Part shown: positions 28,146 to 38,185 of the stretch, in pieces | How positions within the stretch are numbered: the first letter of the stretch is position 1 | Layout: each line of letters opens with the position of its first letter | DNA from: Methylobacterium mesophilicum SR1.6/6 | Lineage (GTDB): Bacteria > Pseudomonadota > Alphaproteobacteria > Rhizobiales > Beijerinckiaceae | DNA: 64,000 bases | Assembly (NCBI RefSeq): GCF_000364445.2 | Contig: NZ_CP043538.1 | Location: 2,859,612 to 2,923,611, forward strand | Direction of reading: 5' to 3' | The notes under the pieces: model-generated | Told to the model about the DNA's origin: nothing | Seen by the model: only the letters and a program-made list of their open reading frames with translations | The model's database searches: none | Made by a program: the position numbers and the translations under genes

Positions 28146-29417
28146 TCATTTCGTCCGCAGCAGGACGTGCCGCTTCTTGCCGAAGGACAGCTTGATCACG
28201 CCGTCCTGCGTGAGATCACTCGTGCCAAGCAGCGCCTTCTCGTCCGCGACCGGGACGTCGTTGACCCGCAGGCCGCCGCCCTTGATCTGCCGGCGCGCCT
28301 CGCTCGTCGAGGGCACGAGCTTGGCAATCGCCGGGCCGAAAGCCGTGAGGACACCGAGCCCGGCCTCCAACGTCGCCAGCGGGACGGTCACGCTCGGCAG
28401 GTCTGCGGCGAGTGTCCCTTCCACGAAGGTTTTGCGCGCGGTCTCCGCGGCCGCCTCAGCAGCCTCGCGGCCGTGCAACAGAGCCGTGGCTTCGGTCGCC
28501 AATACCGTTTTGGCGGCGTTGATCTCGGACCCCGCGAGAGCCGAGAGCCGCGCGACTTCCTCGATGGGCAGCAGCGTGAACAGCTTCAGGAAGCGGGCGA
28601 CATCCGCATCCTCGGTGTTCCGCCAGAACTGCCAGTAATCGTAGGGCTTCAGCATGTCTGGGTTGAGCCAGACCGCCCCTGCGGCCGTCTTACCCATCTT
28701 GGCCCCCGACGCCGTGGTCAGGAGCGGGCAGGTCAGGGCGTAGAGCTGTGGCGTGCCCATGCGCCGGCCCAGATCGATGCCGTTGACGATGTTTCCCCAC
28801 TGGTCGGACCCGCCCATCTGCATCACGCAGCCGTAGCGGCGATTCAGCTCCACGAAGTCGTAGGATTGGAGGATCATGTAGTTGAATTCCAGGAACGAGA
28901 GTTCCTGGTCGCGCTCCAAGCGCAGGCGCACGCTGTCCATCGACAGCATGCGATTTACGGAGAAATGGCGACCCACGTCGCGCAGCATCTCGATGTAGTT
29001 GAGCTTGGTCAGCCACTCGGCGTTGTCGACCATCACGGCATCGCCGGCACCCGCGCCGAAGCGCAGGAACCGGTCGAAGGTCTTGCGGATCTCGGCCTTG
29101 TTGGCGTCGATCTGCTCGACGTTAAGGATCTTGCGGGTCTCGTCGCGGCCGGACGGGTCGCCGACGCGGGTGGTGCCCCCGCCCATCAGGGCGATCGGCT
29201 TGCCGCCGGTGGCCTGCAGCCAGTGCAGCATCATGATCGACAGCAAATGCCCGACGTGGAGCGAGGGGGCCGTGCAGTCGTAGCCGACGTAGGTGGTCAG
29301 ACGGCCCTCCACGGCCGCCATATCGATCCCCGCGAGGTCGGAGGTCTGGTGAATATAGCCGCGCTCGGTCAGGATCCGCAGGAAGTCGGATTTCGGCGCA
29401 AAGCTCTCGGCGGTCAT
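28146..29417 (-). CDS. tyrS: Tyrosyl-tRNA synthetase
   Basis: A 423-residue class I synthetase of the TyrRS/TrpRS type. The HIGH motif is PSLHVGHLL (51-59); the KMSKS loop reads KMGKT, seen in other alphaproteobacterial TyrRS. The tyrosine-binding Tyr-Gln-Asp segments ([17 protein letters not shown]) are intact, and an S4 RNA-binding domain closes the protein ([12 protein letters not shown], about 360-423). It charges tRNA-Tyr in the cytosol and is divergent from anmK. Confidence 0.95.
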   Translation of the reverse strand: MTAESFAPKSDFLRILTERGYIHQTSDLAGIDMAAVEGRLTTYVGYDCTAPSLHVGHLLSIMMLHWLQATGGKPIALMGGGTTRVGDPSGRDETRKILNVEQIDANKAEIRKTFDRFLRFGAGAGDAVMVDNAEWLTKLNYIEMLRDVGRHFSVNRMLSMDSVRLRLERDQELSFLEFNYMILQSYDFVELNRRYGCVMQMGGSDQWGNIVNGIDLGRRMGTPQLYALTCPLLTTASGAKMGKTAAGAVWLNPDMLKPYDYWQFWRNTEDADVARFLKLFTLLPIEEVARLSALAGSEINAAKTVLATEATALLHGREAAEAAAETARKTFVEGTLAADLPSVTVPLATLEAGLGVLTAFGPAIAKLVPSTSEARRQIKGGGLRVNDVPVADEKALLGTSDLTQDGVIKLSFGKKRHVLLRTK

Positions 29418-29541
29418 GATTACGATCTCGGGCCGCTTGCGTCGCGCGACAGGCCAAGGCCTCGTGTGCTAGCTCGCGCTGGGTTCAGGATACGGCGGGC
29501 TCTTAGCAGGGCGTTGGCCGAAAGGCACGGGGCAGGGCGGC

Positions 29542-30675
29542 ATGGCGATGATGCGCGCGATCGGGTTGATGAGCGGCACCTCGCTGGACGGCGTCGACAT
29601 CGCCCTGATCGAGACCGACGGCGAACTTGTCCACGTGGTCAAGGGCCACAACAACTTCCTGGAGCCGCTCGGCCCCACCGGCTATCGCGGCTATGCGGAT
29701 GACGAGAAGGCGCTGCTGCGCGCCGCCACCAAGGATGCCGAGGCGGTCCAGCACCCGGCCGACAGGCCTGGGCGGCTGCCCGAGGCGGAGGCGTTCGTCA
29801 CGCAGGCGCACGCGCAGGCTGTGGAGCGCTTTCTCGAGGAGAACGGCCTCGCCGCGGATGCGATCGACGTGATCGGCTTCCACGGTCAGACCGTGATCCA
29901 CCGGCCCGACCAGCGCATCTCGATCCAGATCGGTGACGGTCAGGCCCTCGCGACCCGGCTCGGCATACCGGTAGTGTCCGATCTGCGTCGGGCTGACATC
30001 GAAGCAGGCGGGCAGGGCGCGCCGCTCGTGCCGGTGTTCCACAAGGCGCTGGCCGAGGCGTCCGGCTTCGACGGACCCTTCGGAATCCTGAACATCGGTG
30101 GCGTTGCCAACGCGACACTGATCGATTCCAAAGGCGGCGTCATCGCCTTCGATACGGGACCCGGCAACGCCCTGATTGACGAGTGGATGCAGGAGCGGGA
30201 GGGCAAGAACCTCGACGATGGCGGCCGCACCGCCGCCCGCGGCCGACCGGACGAACAGCTCCTCGCTTGGTTGCTGACGCACCCCTTCTTCTTTCGGAGG
30301 CCGCCAAAGTCGCTGGATCGGAACTGGTTCTCGCACAAGCTCGCGGGACAGCTCTCGACCGAAGACGGCGCGGCGACCCTCACCGCGTTCACGGCGCGGG
30401 CGGTGGCACGGGCGCTCGATCACGCCCCCGAGATCCCGACCCGCTGGATCGTAGCCGGGGGCGGCGCGCGCAACGGCGAGTTGGTTCGGCTGCTGAACTA
30501 CCATCTCCGTGCCGAGATCACGACCGCCGACGCGATCGGCTGGTCCTCCGCCTATCTGGAGGCGCAAGCTTTCGCTTTCCTCGCCGTGCGCTCGCTCCAG
30601 GGGCTGCCGATCACCTTTCCCTCGACCACCGGCGTTCGCGAGGCGATGACCGGCGGCATCCTCGCCCGACCTTGA
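29542..30675 (+). CDS. anmK: Anhydro-N-acetylmuramic acid kinase
   Basis: A 377-residue ASKHA-fold kinase. The family opening GLMSGTSLDGVDIAL (8-22) is present, as are FHGQTVIH, NIGGVANAT and the ATP-binding DTGPGNALID. It phosphorylates 1,6-anhydroMurNAc to MurNAc-6-phosphate in the cytosol, the recycling step that follows NagZ and AmiD. ATG at 29542 is used; ATG 29548 or 29551 would shorten it by two or three residues. The 3' end overlaps the next gene's TTG start. Confidence 0.93.
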   Translation: MAMMRAIGLMSGTSLDGVDIALIETDGELVHVVKGHNNFLEPLGPTGYRGYADDEKALLRAATKDAEAVQHPADRPGRLPEAEAFVTQAHAQAVERFLEENGLAADAIDVIGFHGQTVIHRPDQRISIQIGDGQALATRLGIPVVSDLRRADIEAGGQGAPLVPVFHKALAEASGFDGPFGILNIGGVANATLIDSKGGVIAFDTGPGNALIDEWMQEREGKNLDDGGRTAARGRPDEQLLAWLLTHPFFFRRPPKSLDRNWFSHKLAGQLSTEDGAATLTAFTARAVARALDHAPEIPTRWIVAGGGARNGELVRLLNYHLRAEITTADAIGWSSAYLEAQAFAFLAVRSLQGLPITFPSTTGVREAMTGGILARP

Positions 30676-31286
30676 GCCTCGGCTACGCCCTGCGCCGCAT
30701 CATCGAGGAATACCCGCTGGCCCGGCTCGACCCGCCGGCGGGGCACCCGCTCGCGGCGGTCATTCGGAAATCTGCGCCAGACGAGCTTCGGGCCGCCCTC
30801 GTCGGCATTGACGGGCCGTTCCTCGTCAAGGGCAGCCCGGGGCGCGGCAGCAAGTGGGCGGCCGTGCCATGGCTCGCAGTCTTCGACCCGGCCGTTACGA
30901 CCAGCGCCACCCGGGGCTACTACTTGGTCTACCTCTTTCCGTCGCATCGCGAGGAGGTCCACCTGTCGCTGGCGCAGGGCACCATCGCGGCGCTCCGAAA
31001 CCATGGCCCGGCGGCCGGCCACCATCTGCGCACGAGCGGCGCATTGCTCCGGGAACGGTTGGCCGAATTCGTCGGCGCGCTGCCGAACACGACGATCTCC
31101 CTCGGCACTGCAGGCGAATTGCCGGAAGGCTATGAAGCCGCGCACATCCTCGGACGAACCTACGACATCGCCGACCTCGGCAACGAGCGCCGGCTCCTTC
31201 GAGACCTCGCCATCGCAGTGGCGGCCTACCGGGCGCTGAAGGCGCGGGGCGGCCTCGATCTGCCAGGTAACGGCCTTCGCGCGTAG
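30672..31286 (+). CDS. Stand-alone McrB N-terminal-domain (DUF3578-like) protein
   Basis: A 204-residue protein. The segment FLVKGSPGRGSKWAAVPWLA, then VFDPAVTTSATRGYYLVYLF and VHLSLAQGT, follows the order of the MrcB-like/DUF3578 domain found at the N-terminus of some McrBC restriction GTPases. No AAA+ GTPase domain, McrC or methylase is present here, so the domain stands alone. The only credible start is TTG at 30672, overlapping the anmK stop, so the two are probably co-translated. Function is unknown; DNA or modified-base binding is possible by analogy. Confidence 0.65.
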   Translation: MSLGYALRRIIEEYPLARLDPPAGHPLAAVIRKSAPDELRAALVGIDGPFLVKGSPGRGSKWAAVPWLAVFDPAVTTSATRGYYLVYLFPSHREEVHLSLAQGTIAALRNHGPAAGHHLRTSGALLRERLAEFVGALPNTTISLGTAGELPEGYEAAHILGRTYDIADLGNERRLLRDLAIAVAAYRALKARGGLDLPGNGLRA

Positions 31287-31398
31287 AATTTGACGGTCGC
31301 TGCGCCCGGTCTTGGCCAGCGGTCGACCCCAGAAGCCCGGCCCTTCTGTGAGGTCCGCGTTTGTGCCCCCGCCGCTCCCGCGCTAAGGCAGCCGCGCC

Positions 31399-32499
31399 AT
31401 GTCGCACAACACGTTCGGCCACCTGTTCCGCGTCACGACCTTCGGCGAGAGCCACGGGGTCGCGCTCGGCTGCGTGGTCGACGGATGTCCGCCCGGACTC
31501 GCCCTCGAGGCCGAGGAGATCCAGGCCGAACTCGACCGCCGTAAACCCGGCCAGTCGCGCTTCACGACGCAGCGCCGGGAGCCGGATCAGGTTCGGATCC
31601 TGTCCGGCGTATTCTCGGACGATCGCACCGGCGGGCGCCAGCTCACTACGGGCACGCCGATCGCGCTGATGATCGAGAACACCGATCAGCGCTCGAAGGA
31701 TTATTCCGAGATCCGCGACAGCTACCGACCCGGGCACGCCGACTACACGTACGACGCGAAGTACGGGATCCGCGACTATCGCGGCGGTGGCCGCTCTTCC
31801 GCCCGCGAGACCGCCGCGCGTGTCGCGGCCGGGGCAGTGGCGCGCAAGGTCCTTCCGGGCGTGACCATTCGGGCGGCCCTCGTGCAGATGGGACCCCACG
31901 CGATCGACCGGTCGCGGTGGGACTGGGCGGCGGTTGGCAACAATCCTTTCTTTTGTCCCGACGCCGAGACAGCGGCCTTCTACGAGACCTATCTCGACGA
32001 GATCCGGAAGGATGGCTCCTCGGTGGGCGCGGTCATCGAGGTCGTGGCCGAGGGCGTGCCGCCCGGCCTCGGCGCCCCGGTCTACGGCAAACTCGACGCC
32101 GAGCTCGCCGCCGCGATGATGTCGATCAACGCCGTCAAGGGGGTCGAAATCGGGGACGGCTTCGCGGCGGCCGCCCTGCGCGGCGAGGACAATGCCGACG
32201 AGATGCGCGCCGGCAACGGCGGCCGGCCGCGCTTCCTCGCCAACCACGCGGGCGGGATCCTCGGCGGGATCTCCAATGGCGAGCCGGTCGTGGTCCGCTT
32301 CGCCGTGAAGCCCACCTCCTCGATATTGACACCCCGCCGCTCGGTGACCCGCGACGGTGACGAGGTCGACCTTGTCACCAAAGGCCGCCACGATCCCTGC
32401 GTCGGAATCCGGGCCGTTCCGGTGGCCGAAGCCATGATGGCCTGCGTGCTCGCCGATCACTATCTGCGTCACCGCGGGCAGGTCGGGCAACAGCCCTGA
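31399..32499 (+). CDS. aroC: Chorismate synthase
   Basis: A 366-residue FMN-dependent enzyme that converts EPSP to chorismate, the last shikimate step. All signatures are present: [18 protein letters not shown] near the N-terminus, the basic motif [15 protein letters not shown] segment ([15 protein letters not shown]), [17 protein letters not shown] and the C-terminal [17 protein letters not shown]. Length is normal. It is 30 bases upstream of ribB on the same strand. Confidence 0.96.
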   Translation: MSHNTFGHLFRVTTFGESHGVALGCVVDGCPPGLALEAEEIQAELDRRKPGQSRFTTQRREPDQVRILSGVFSDDRTGGRQLTTGTPIALMIENTDQRSKDYSEIRDSYRPGHADYTYDAKYGIRDYRGGGRSSARETAARVAAGAVARKVLPGVTIRAALVQMGPHAIDRSRWDWAAVGNNPFFCPDAETAAFYETYLDEIRKDGSSVGAVIEVVAEGVPPGLGAPVYGKLDAELAAAMMSINAVKGVEIGDGFAAAALRGEDNADEMRAGNGGRPRFLANHAGGILGGISNGEPVVVRFAVKPTSSILTPRRSVTRDGDEVDLVTKGRHDPCVGIRAVPVAEAMMACVLADHYLRHRGQVGQQP

Positions 32500-32528
32500 T
32501 CCCGGCCCCGGTCTTAACCGTTTCGAGA

Positions 32529-33611
32529 TTGCCCGTGCCCCACTGCACCGTCACCGAGGCCATCGCGGCCTTCGCCAAGGGCGAGATCGTGGTCGTGACA
32601 GACGACGACGATCGCGAGAACGAGGGCGACCTCGTCGTCGCGGCCTCGCTCTGCACGCCGGAGAAGATGGCGTTCATCATCCGCAACACCTGTGGCATCG
32701 TCTGCGCGCCGATCACGCAGAACGAGGCCCGGCGCCTGCATCTCGCGCCGATGGTGGCCTCGAACGACGCGCCGCTCGGCACGGCCTTCACCGTCACGGT
32801 CGACGTGAAGCACGGCCTGACGACCGGCATCTCGGCCGAGCAGCGCTGCAACACGGTGCGGGCGCTGGCCAACGGCAACATGGGCGCGGGCGACTTCGTG
32901 CGACCCGGCCACGTCTTCCCGCTGATCGCCCGGGACGGCGGCGTGCTCATGCGCTCAGGGCACACCGAGGCCGCGGTCGATCTCTGCCGTCTCGCCGAGT
33001 TGCCGACCGTCGGTGTGATCTGCGAACTCGCCAATGACGACGGCACCGTCATGAAGGGACCGCAGATCGAGGCCTTCGCCGAGAAGCATGGGCTCAAGCA
33101 GGTCTCGGTGGCCGATCTTATCGCCTACCGGCAGGCGCGCGACCGGCTCGTGGAGCGGATCGGGCACTTTCCTGTCCGGTCGAATCACGGCGACATGAAC
33201 GCCTACGTGTTCTCGACGCCGTTCGAGTCGATCCAGCAATTTGCCTTCGTGATGGGCGAGATCGGCGATGGCCGCGACGTTCTGGTGCGTCTCCACCGCT
33301 CCAACGTCGCGGCGGACGTCATCGGCGGCGGCAAGCAGATCGATGACGTCTTGAAGCGCTTCGCGGCAGCCGGACGCGGCGTGCTGGTCTACCTGCGCGA
33401 CGGTGCAGCCGGGGTGCCGGTCCAGGCCGTCACCGATGAGGGCACGGAAGCTCTTCGCGCCCGGCAGTGGCGCGAGGTCGGCCTCGGGGCGCAGATCCTG
33501 CGCGACCTCGGCGTGGTCTCGTTTCGCAACCTTGCGACGACGTCGCGGGCCTATGTCGGACTGTCGGGCTTCGGCATCGAGCACCTGGGCGACGAGCCAC
33601 TCGACGGCTGA
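32529..33611 (+). CDS. ribB: 3,4-dihydroxy-2-butanone-4-phosphate synthase with degenerate GTP cyclohydrolase II domain
   Basis: A 360-residue RibBA-shaped protein. The N-terminal half (about 1-205) is a complete DHBP synthase: DDDDRENEGDL near residues 25-35, TVDVKHGLTTGISA, RPGHVFPL and HTEAAVDL. It converts ribulose-5-phosphate to the four-carbon riboflavin precursor. The C-terminal half aligns in outline with GTP cyclohydrolase II but lacks the zinc-binding CxxGDxxxSxxCDC segment, so it should not hydrolyse GTP. Start codons are poor: TTG 32529 or GTG 32535. Confidence 0.88.
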   Translation: MPVPHCTVTEAIAAFAKGEIVVVTDDDDRENEGDLVVAASLCTPEKMAFIIRNTCGIVCAPITQNEARRLHLAPMVASNDAPLGTAFTVTVDVKHGLTTGISAEQRCNTVRALANGNMGAGDFVRPGHVFPLIARDGGVLMRSGHTEAAVDLCRLAELPTVGVICELANDDGTVMKGPQIEAFAEKHGLKQVSVADLIAYRQARDRLVERIGHFPVRSNHGDMNAYVFSTPFESIQQFAFVMGEIGDGRDVLVRLHRSNVAADVIGGGKQIDDVLKRFAAAGRGVLVYLRDGAAGVPVQAVTDEGTEALRARQWREVGLGAQILRDLGVVSFRNLATTSRAYVGLSGFGIEHLGDEPLDG

Positions 33612-33621
33612 GCGGGACGCT

Positions 33622-34551
33622 TCAGCGCCCCATCAATGCGTCCACATGCGCCGCGGCCGACTTGGCCAGGCCTTCAAGGCTGTAGCCGCCCTCGAGGACC
33701 GAAACGATCCGCCCGCCGGCGCAGCGGTCCGCCAGATCCATCAATCTGCGCGTCGCCCAGGCGAAGTCCTCGGCCTCCAGGCGGAGATTGGCCAAGGGAT
33801 CGAGCCGATGGGCGTCGAACCCCGCCGAGATCACGACGAGATCGGGCCGGAATGCGTCCAGGCGTGTCAGGATGCCGGCCTCGAAGGCCTCGCGAAACAC
33901 CGCGCCGTCGTCGTTCGGCCGAAGCGGCACGTTGACGATCGTGTCCTTCTCGCCCCGCTCGGACGGCGACCCGGTGCCCGGGTAGAGCGGCATCTGATGC
34001 GTCGAGCAGTAGAGCACCGACGCATCGTCCCAGAAGATGTCCTGGCTGCCATTGCCGTGATGGACGTCCCAGTCGACCAGGGCGACGCGCTCGGCGCCGT
34101 GCCGCTTCTGGGCATACCGCGCGGCGACGGCGGCGTGATTGAACAGGCAGAACCCCATCGAGCGGGTCCGCTCGGCGTGATGGCCCGGCGGGCGCATGGC
34201 CACGAAGGCGTTGCGGCACTCGCCGGCGATGACGGCATCCACGGCATGATTGGCCCCGCCGATGGCGCGCAGGGTGGCCTCGAGGCTGCCGGGGGACAGG
34301 ATGGTGTCGGAGTCGATCGACACCATGCCGTGTTCCGGCACTGCGGCGGCGAGCGCGTCGACGTACGACCGGGGATGGGCGAGGGCAGCCGTATCCAAGT
34401 CCGCGCGCGGCGCCGAAGCCCGGACCAGACCGGCGAAGCGCTCGTCTTCCAGGGCGCGCTCGACGGCGCGCATCCGGGCCGGCCGTTCGGGGTGACCCTC
34501 CGGAACCTCGTGGTCGAAGCTGGCGGGATGGCTCACGTACAGGGTGGTCAA
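33622..34551 (-). CDS. Histone deacetylase-family (AcuC/acetylpolyamine amidohydrolase-like) hydrolase
   Basis: About 309 residues with the arginase-deacetylase fold. Zinc and catalytic residues are intact: His124-His125 (RPPGHHAE), Asp160 and Asp162-x-His164 (DWDVHHGNG), and SAGFDAH further on. Bacterial members remove acetyl groups from polyamines, acetyl-lysine or other small amides. TTG at 34551, with GGGAG eight bases before, gives the usual N-terminus TTLYVSHP; an ATG at 34620 would add 23 residues of unlike composition. It converges with ribB. Confidence 0.88.
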   Translation of the reverse strand: MTTLYVSHPASFDHEVPEGHPERPARMRAVERALEDERFAGLVRASAPRADLDTAALAHPRSYVDALAAAVPEHGMVSIDSDTILSPGSLEATLRAIGGANHAVDAVIAGECRNAFVAMRPPGHHAERTRSMGFCLFNHAAVAARYAQKRHGAERVALVDWDVHHGNGSQDIFWDDASVLYCSTHQMPLYPGTGSPSERGEKDTIVNVPLRPNDDGAVFREAFEAGILTRLDAFRPDLVVISAGFDAHRLDPLANLRLEAEDFAWATRRLMDLADRCAGGRIVSVLEGGYSLEGLAKSAAAHVDALMGR

Positions 34552-34733
34552 GACGGTCGCTCCCGGATGCGATCCTGTCGCGCACCTGCAACAGGAGCCG
34601 CCAATGTGACACGGGCGCAACGCGCGGACTACGGGCGGGTGCCCGTCGCCCCTATGCTCAGCCGATTCTTTCGTGGGACGGGCTCGCGATTTCGGGCCGG
34701 TCGGACTTTGAAACGGTCTCCGGGGGCGGGATC

Positions 34734-35312
34734 ATGCGCATCGTGTCAGCGCTCGCCAGCATCCTGCTTCTGGCAGGCTGCAGCTTCAAAGGTGTCCCCG
34801 ACCCCGCTCTGTCGGCGCGCGACGCGGAGTTCATGGCTCTGGTCCCGGAGGCGGAGTTCGACCCGCACTTCGCCCGCTATCAGGTGAGCGACCCGACCCA
34901 CGAGCCGCCCGGCACCATCGTGGTGGAGACCCGGGAGCGGCAGCTCTACCTCGTCCAGGCGGACGGCAAGGCGATCCGTTACGGCGTCTCGGTCGGTGAC
35001 GAGGCCTATGGCTGGACTGGCACCGCAAGGGTCGACCGGAAGGCCGAATGGCCGGCCTGGAACCCGCCGGCCGAGATGATCAAGCGCTGGCCACACGTCC
35101 ACGCCATGCAGGGCGGCCCGATGAGTCCGCTCGGCGCCCGCGCCCTGTATCTCTCGGATCACGGCAAGGACACGCTCTACCGGATCCACGGCACCAATGA
35201 GCCGGAGAAGATCGGACAGGCGGTCTCGTCGGGCTGCATCCGCATGCGCAACATCGACGTCGTGGATCTCTATAACCGTGTGCCGGTTGGAGCCACGGTC
35301 ATCGTCCGGTAA
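34734..35312 (+). CDS. L,D-transpeptidase (YkuD domain) lipoprotein
   Basis: A 192-residue protein with a lipoprotein signal (lipobox LLAGC, Cys16) and a YkuD catalytic domain (about 60-192). The active site is HGTNEPEKIGQAVSSGCIRM, with His152 and Cys168 in the standard HX14-17[S/T]HGChN-like arrangement. It would make 3-3 peptidoglycan cross-links or attach proteins to the wall in the periplasm. Several paralogues are usual in this group of bacteria. Confidence 0.9.
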   Translation: MRIVSALASILLLAGCSFKGVPDPALSARDAEFMALVPEAEFDPHFARYQVSDPTHEPPGTIVVETRERQLYLVQADGKAIRYGVSVGDEAYGWTGTARVDRKAEWPAWNPPAEMIKRWPHVHAMQGGPMSPLGARALYLSDHGKDTLYRIHGTNEPEKIGQAVSSGCIRMRNIDVVDLYNRVPVGATVIVR

Positions 35313-35473
35313 CGCAACCGATCAACGTCCCAATAAGCCTGCTTGATCGGGGCGTGTTTACCTGAACTTCCGTTCAGATCTCGCCATTAACCTCTGGAAG
35401 GGAAGCTGCCCCGTAAGTTGAAAACACACAGGGACAAGCACCGGCCGCAGAATAGCCGGAGGAGCAGGCGACC

Positions 35474-35914
35474 ATGACCATGATTTCCGTGCAACAATTC
35501 TGCAACCATGCGGTCTCGACCGGCACGATCAGCGACGAGGACCTGCTGGTCCTGAAGCGTGAGGTGCTGCCGGACGGCCTCCTGACCCGCGAAGACGCCG
35601 ACCTGCTGATCGCCCTGGAACGGGCAGTCATCGGCACCGATGCCTTCGCCGATTACCTGGTGGCCGCGGTGGTCGACTTCGCCGTGTGGGGCACCCGTCC
35701 GACCGGCTACATCGACCGCGACGTCGCCGCTTGGCTCGCCGCCTCGCTCTCCGGCCGCGACGGCCCGAGCCCGGTCGGCGCCCGCATTGCGATGGAGATC
35801 GTCCGCGAGGCGCAGGGCAGCGCCGAATCACTGGTCGCGTTTGCCATGGAGGCGAATCGTTGGGTCCGCGATACGACCCAGCCCGCGCGCATCGCCTTCG
35901 CCCTCGCGGCTTGA
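35474..35914 (+). CDS. Hypothetical protein, 146 aa
   Basis: An unrecognised, probably cytosolic, mostly helical acidic protein. Pieces such as LTREDADLLIALERAV and IDRDVAAWLAASLSG suggest an amphipathic helical bundle. There is no signal peptide or zinc motif. GGAGGAG precedes the ATG. It stands 99 bases upstream of the biotin-carrying carboxylase gene on the same strand, but the gap and the separate ribosome site make a functional link uncertain. The 161 bases before it contain an 8-bp inverted repeat (35318-35325 with 35343-35350) with a 17-base loop, possibly a weak terminator of the transpeptidase gene. Confidence 0.6.
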   Translation: MTMISVQQFCNHAVSTGTISDEDLLVLKREVLPDGLLTREDADLLIALERAVIGTDAFADYLVAAVVDFAVWGTRPTGYIDRDVAAWLAASLSGRDGPSPVGARIAMEIVREAQGSAESLVAFAMEANRWVRDTTQPARIAFALAA

Positions 35915-36013
35915 GCCTTCGACAAAGGCGCAGCTTCCGTCTGTCGCGCAACTGATCTATCGGGACAGTCAAGCCGGTCGCAATCCGGCGATCTCGAAAG
36001 CAGTGCGCCAGCG

Positions 36014-38017
36014 ATGTTCGACAAGATCCTGATTGCCAACCGGGGCGAGATCGCCTGCCGGGTGATCAAGACGGCCCGGAAGATGGGCATCAGGACCGTA
36101 GCGGTCTACTCGGATGCCGACCGCGACGCGGTGCACGTCGCGATGGCCGACGAGGCGGTTCATATCGGACCGGCCGCAGCCTCCGAATCGTACCTCGTGA
36201 TCGATAAGATCGTCGAGGCCTGCAAGAAGACCGGCGCCCAGGCCGTGCATCCTGGCTACGGCTTCCTCTCCGAGCGCGAAGCCTTCCCGAAGGCGCTTGA
36301 GGCCGCCGGCATCGTGTTCATCGGTCCCAATCCCGGCGCCATCGCCGCCATGGGCGACAAGATCGAGTCGAAGAAGGCCGCCGCCTCGGCCGAGGTGTCG
36401 ACCGTGCCGGGATTCCTCGGGGTGATCGAATCGCCCGAGCACGCCAAGACGATCGCCGACGAGATCGGCTACCCGGTGATGATCAAGGCCTCCGCGGGCG
36501 GCGGCGGCAAGGGCATGCGCATCGCCTTCTCGGGCGACGAGGTGGCGGAGGGCTTCGCCCGCGCCAAGTCGGAGGCGGCATCGTCGTTCGGCGACGACCG
36601 CGTCTTCATCGAGAAGTTCATCACCGACCCGCGCCACATCGAGATCCAGCTGATCGGCGATAAGCACGGGAACGTCGTGTACCTCGGCGAGCGCGAGTGC
36701 TCGATTCAGCGCCGTAACCAGAAAGTGATCGAGGAGGCGCCGTCGCCGCTCCTCGACAAGAAGACCCGCCGGAAGATGGGCGAGCAGGCCGTCGCGCTGG
36801 CGAAGGCGGTGAACTACGATTCCGCCGGTACCGTCGAGTTCGTCGCCGGCCAGGACAAGTCGTTCTACTTCCTGGAGATGAACACCCGGCTGCAGGTGGA
36901 GCATCCGGTGACCGAGATGATCACCGGGCTCGACCTCGTCGAGCTGATGATCCGGGTCGCGGCCGGCGAGAAGCTGCCGATCACCCAGGACGACGTGAAG
37001 CTCAATGGCTGGGCGGTGGAGAGCCGCGTCTACGCAGAGGATCCGACCCGCAACTTCCTGCCGTCTATCGGCCGGCTGACGACCTACCGGCCGCCGGAGG
37101 AGGGGCAGCAGGGCAAGGCGGTCGTCCGCAACGATACCGGCGTGGAGGAGGGCGGCGAGATCGCCATCCACTACGATCCGATGATCGCCAAGCTTGTCAC
37201 CTGGGCGCCGACGCGCGGCGAGGCGATCGCCGCCCAGGCCGAGGCGCTGGATGCTTTCGCGATCGATGGCATCCGCCACAACATCCCGTTCCTGTCGGCG
37301 CTGATGGCGCATCCGCGATGGCAGGAAGGCCGCCTCTCCACCGGCTTTATCGCCGAGGAATTTCCCGAGGGGTTCTCGGCGCCCGAGCCGGCCGGCGAGA
37401 TCGCCGTCCGCATGATGGCTGCGGCGGCGGCGATCGACCACAAGCTCAATCAGCGCAAGCGCGGCATCTCCGGGCAGATGCGCGCGCCGGGCCTGTTCGC
37501 CTTCGAGCGCGATCGGGTGGTGATCCTGGCCGGTCAGTCCTATCCGGTCACCGTCGAGCCCGAGGGCGAGGATCTCCTGGTCACCCGCGACGACGGCACG
37601 GCGCTGACGGTGGCGAGCGCCTGGCGGCCGGGCGAGCCCGTCTGGATCGGCACGATCGGCTCCGAGCGCGTCGCCATCCAGGTGCGCGCCCTGTTGAACG
37701 GCGTGTTCCTGCAGCATGCGGGCGCCGCCGCCGAAGCGCGTGTCTACACCCGCCGTGAGGCCGAGCTGGCCGCGCTCATGCCGGTGAAGGAGCAGGCGGG
37801 CTCCGGCAAGCAGGTGCTCTGTCCGATGCCGGGCCTCGTCAAGCAGATTCTGGTCGCCGAGGGCCAGGAAGTGAAGAATGGCGAGCCGATCGCCGTCGTC
37901 GAGGCTATGAAGATGGAGAACGTCCTCCGGGCCGAACGCGACGCGAAGGTGGAGAAAATCCACGCCAAGGAGGGCGACAGCCTCGCGGTCGACGCGGTGA
38001 TCCTGGAATTTGCCTGA
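36014..38017 (+). CDS. pccA: Propionyl-CoA carboxylase biotin-containing alpha subunit
   Basis: A 667-residue protein with a biotin carboxylase domain (about 1-450: GEIACRVIKTA, HPGYGFLSE, KASAGGGGKGMR, EMNTRLQVEHPVTE), a BT-type linker, and a biotinyl carrier domain with EAMKMEN, biotin Lys633. Length and domain plan fit PccA rather than the shorter AccC or larger 3-methylcrotonyl subunits. In Methylobacterium it carboxylates propionyl-CoA to methylmalonyl-CoA, needed for the ethylmalonyl-CoA pathway that regenerates glyoxylate. The beta subunit is not adjacent. Confidence 0.88.
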   Translation: MFDKILIANRGEIACRVIKTARKMGIRTVAVYSDADRDAVHVAMADEAVHIGPAAASESYLVIDKIVEACKKTGAQAVHPGYGFLSEREAFPKALEAAGIVFIGPNPGAIAAMGDKIESKKAAASAEVSTVPGFLGVIESPEHAKTIADEIGYPVMIKASAGGGGKGMRIAFSGDEVAEGFARAKSEAASSFGDDRVFIEKFITDPRHIEIQLIGDKHGNVVYLGERECSIQRRNQKVIEEAPSPLLDKKTRRKMGEQAVALAKAVNYDSAGTVEFVAGQDKSFYFLEMNTRLQVEHPVTEMITGLDLVELMIRVAAGEKLPITQDDVKLNGWAVESRVYAEDPTRNFLPSIGRLTTYRPPEEGQQGKAVVRNDTGVEEGGEIAIHYDPMIAKLVTWAPTRGEAIAAQAEALDAFAIDGIRHNIPFLSALMAHPRWQEGRLSTGFIAEEFPEGFSAPEPAGEIAVRMMAAAAAIDHKLNQRKRGISGQMRAPGLFAFERDRVVILAGQSYPVTVEPEGEDLLVTRDDGTALTVASAWRPGEPVWIGTIGSERVAIQVRALLNGVFLQHAGAAAEARVYTRREAELAALMPVKEQAGSGKQVLCPMPGLVKQILVAEGQEVKNGEPIAVVEAMKMENVLRAERDAKVEKIHAKEGDSLAVDAVILEFA

Positions 38018-38185
38018 GGCCTGCCCGCCGGAGTGTAAAGCCGTGACCTACGGTTGGCTGTTCGTCACGTTCGGCATTCCGGCGGTCACTCCGGCGCTCG
38101 CCGATCCGGCTGCGCGTGGGAAGGATCGCGTCGCCAGACACCTCGATCCTCCCGCGGGCGAGTAAGCAACCCGAGCCCGGGCCGC

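Noticed and set aside
35318-35350. Inverted repeat after the L,D-transpeptidase gene as a terminator.
   Set aside because: Eight-bp stem with a 17-base loop and no T-run; too weak to call.
35969-37963. A 664-codon frame antisense to pccA.
   Set aside because: Composition typical of an antisense shadow; pccA has all biotin carboxylase and carrier motifs.
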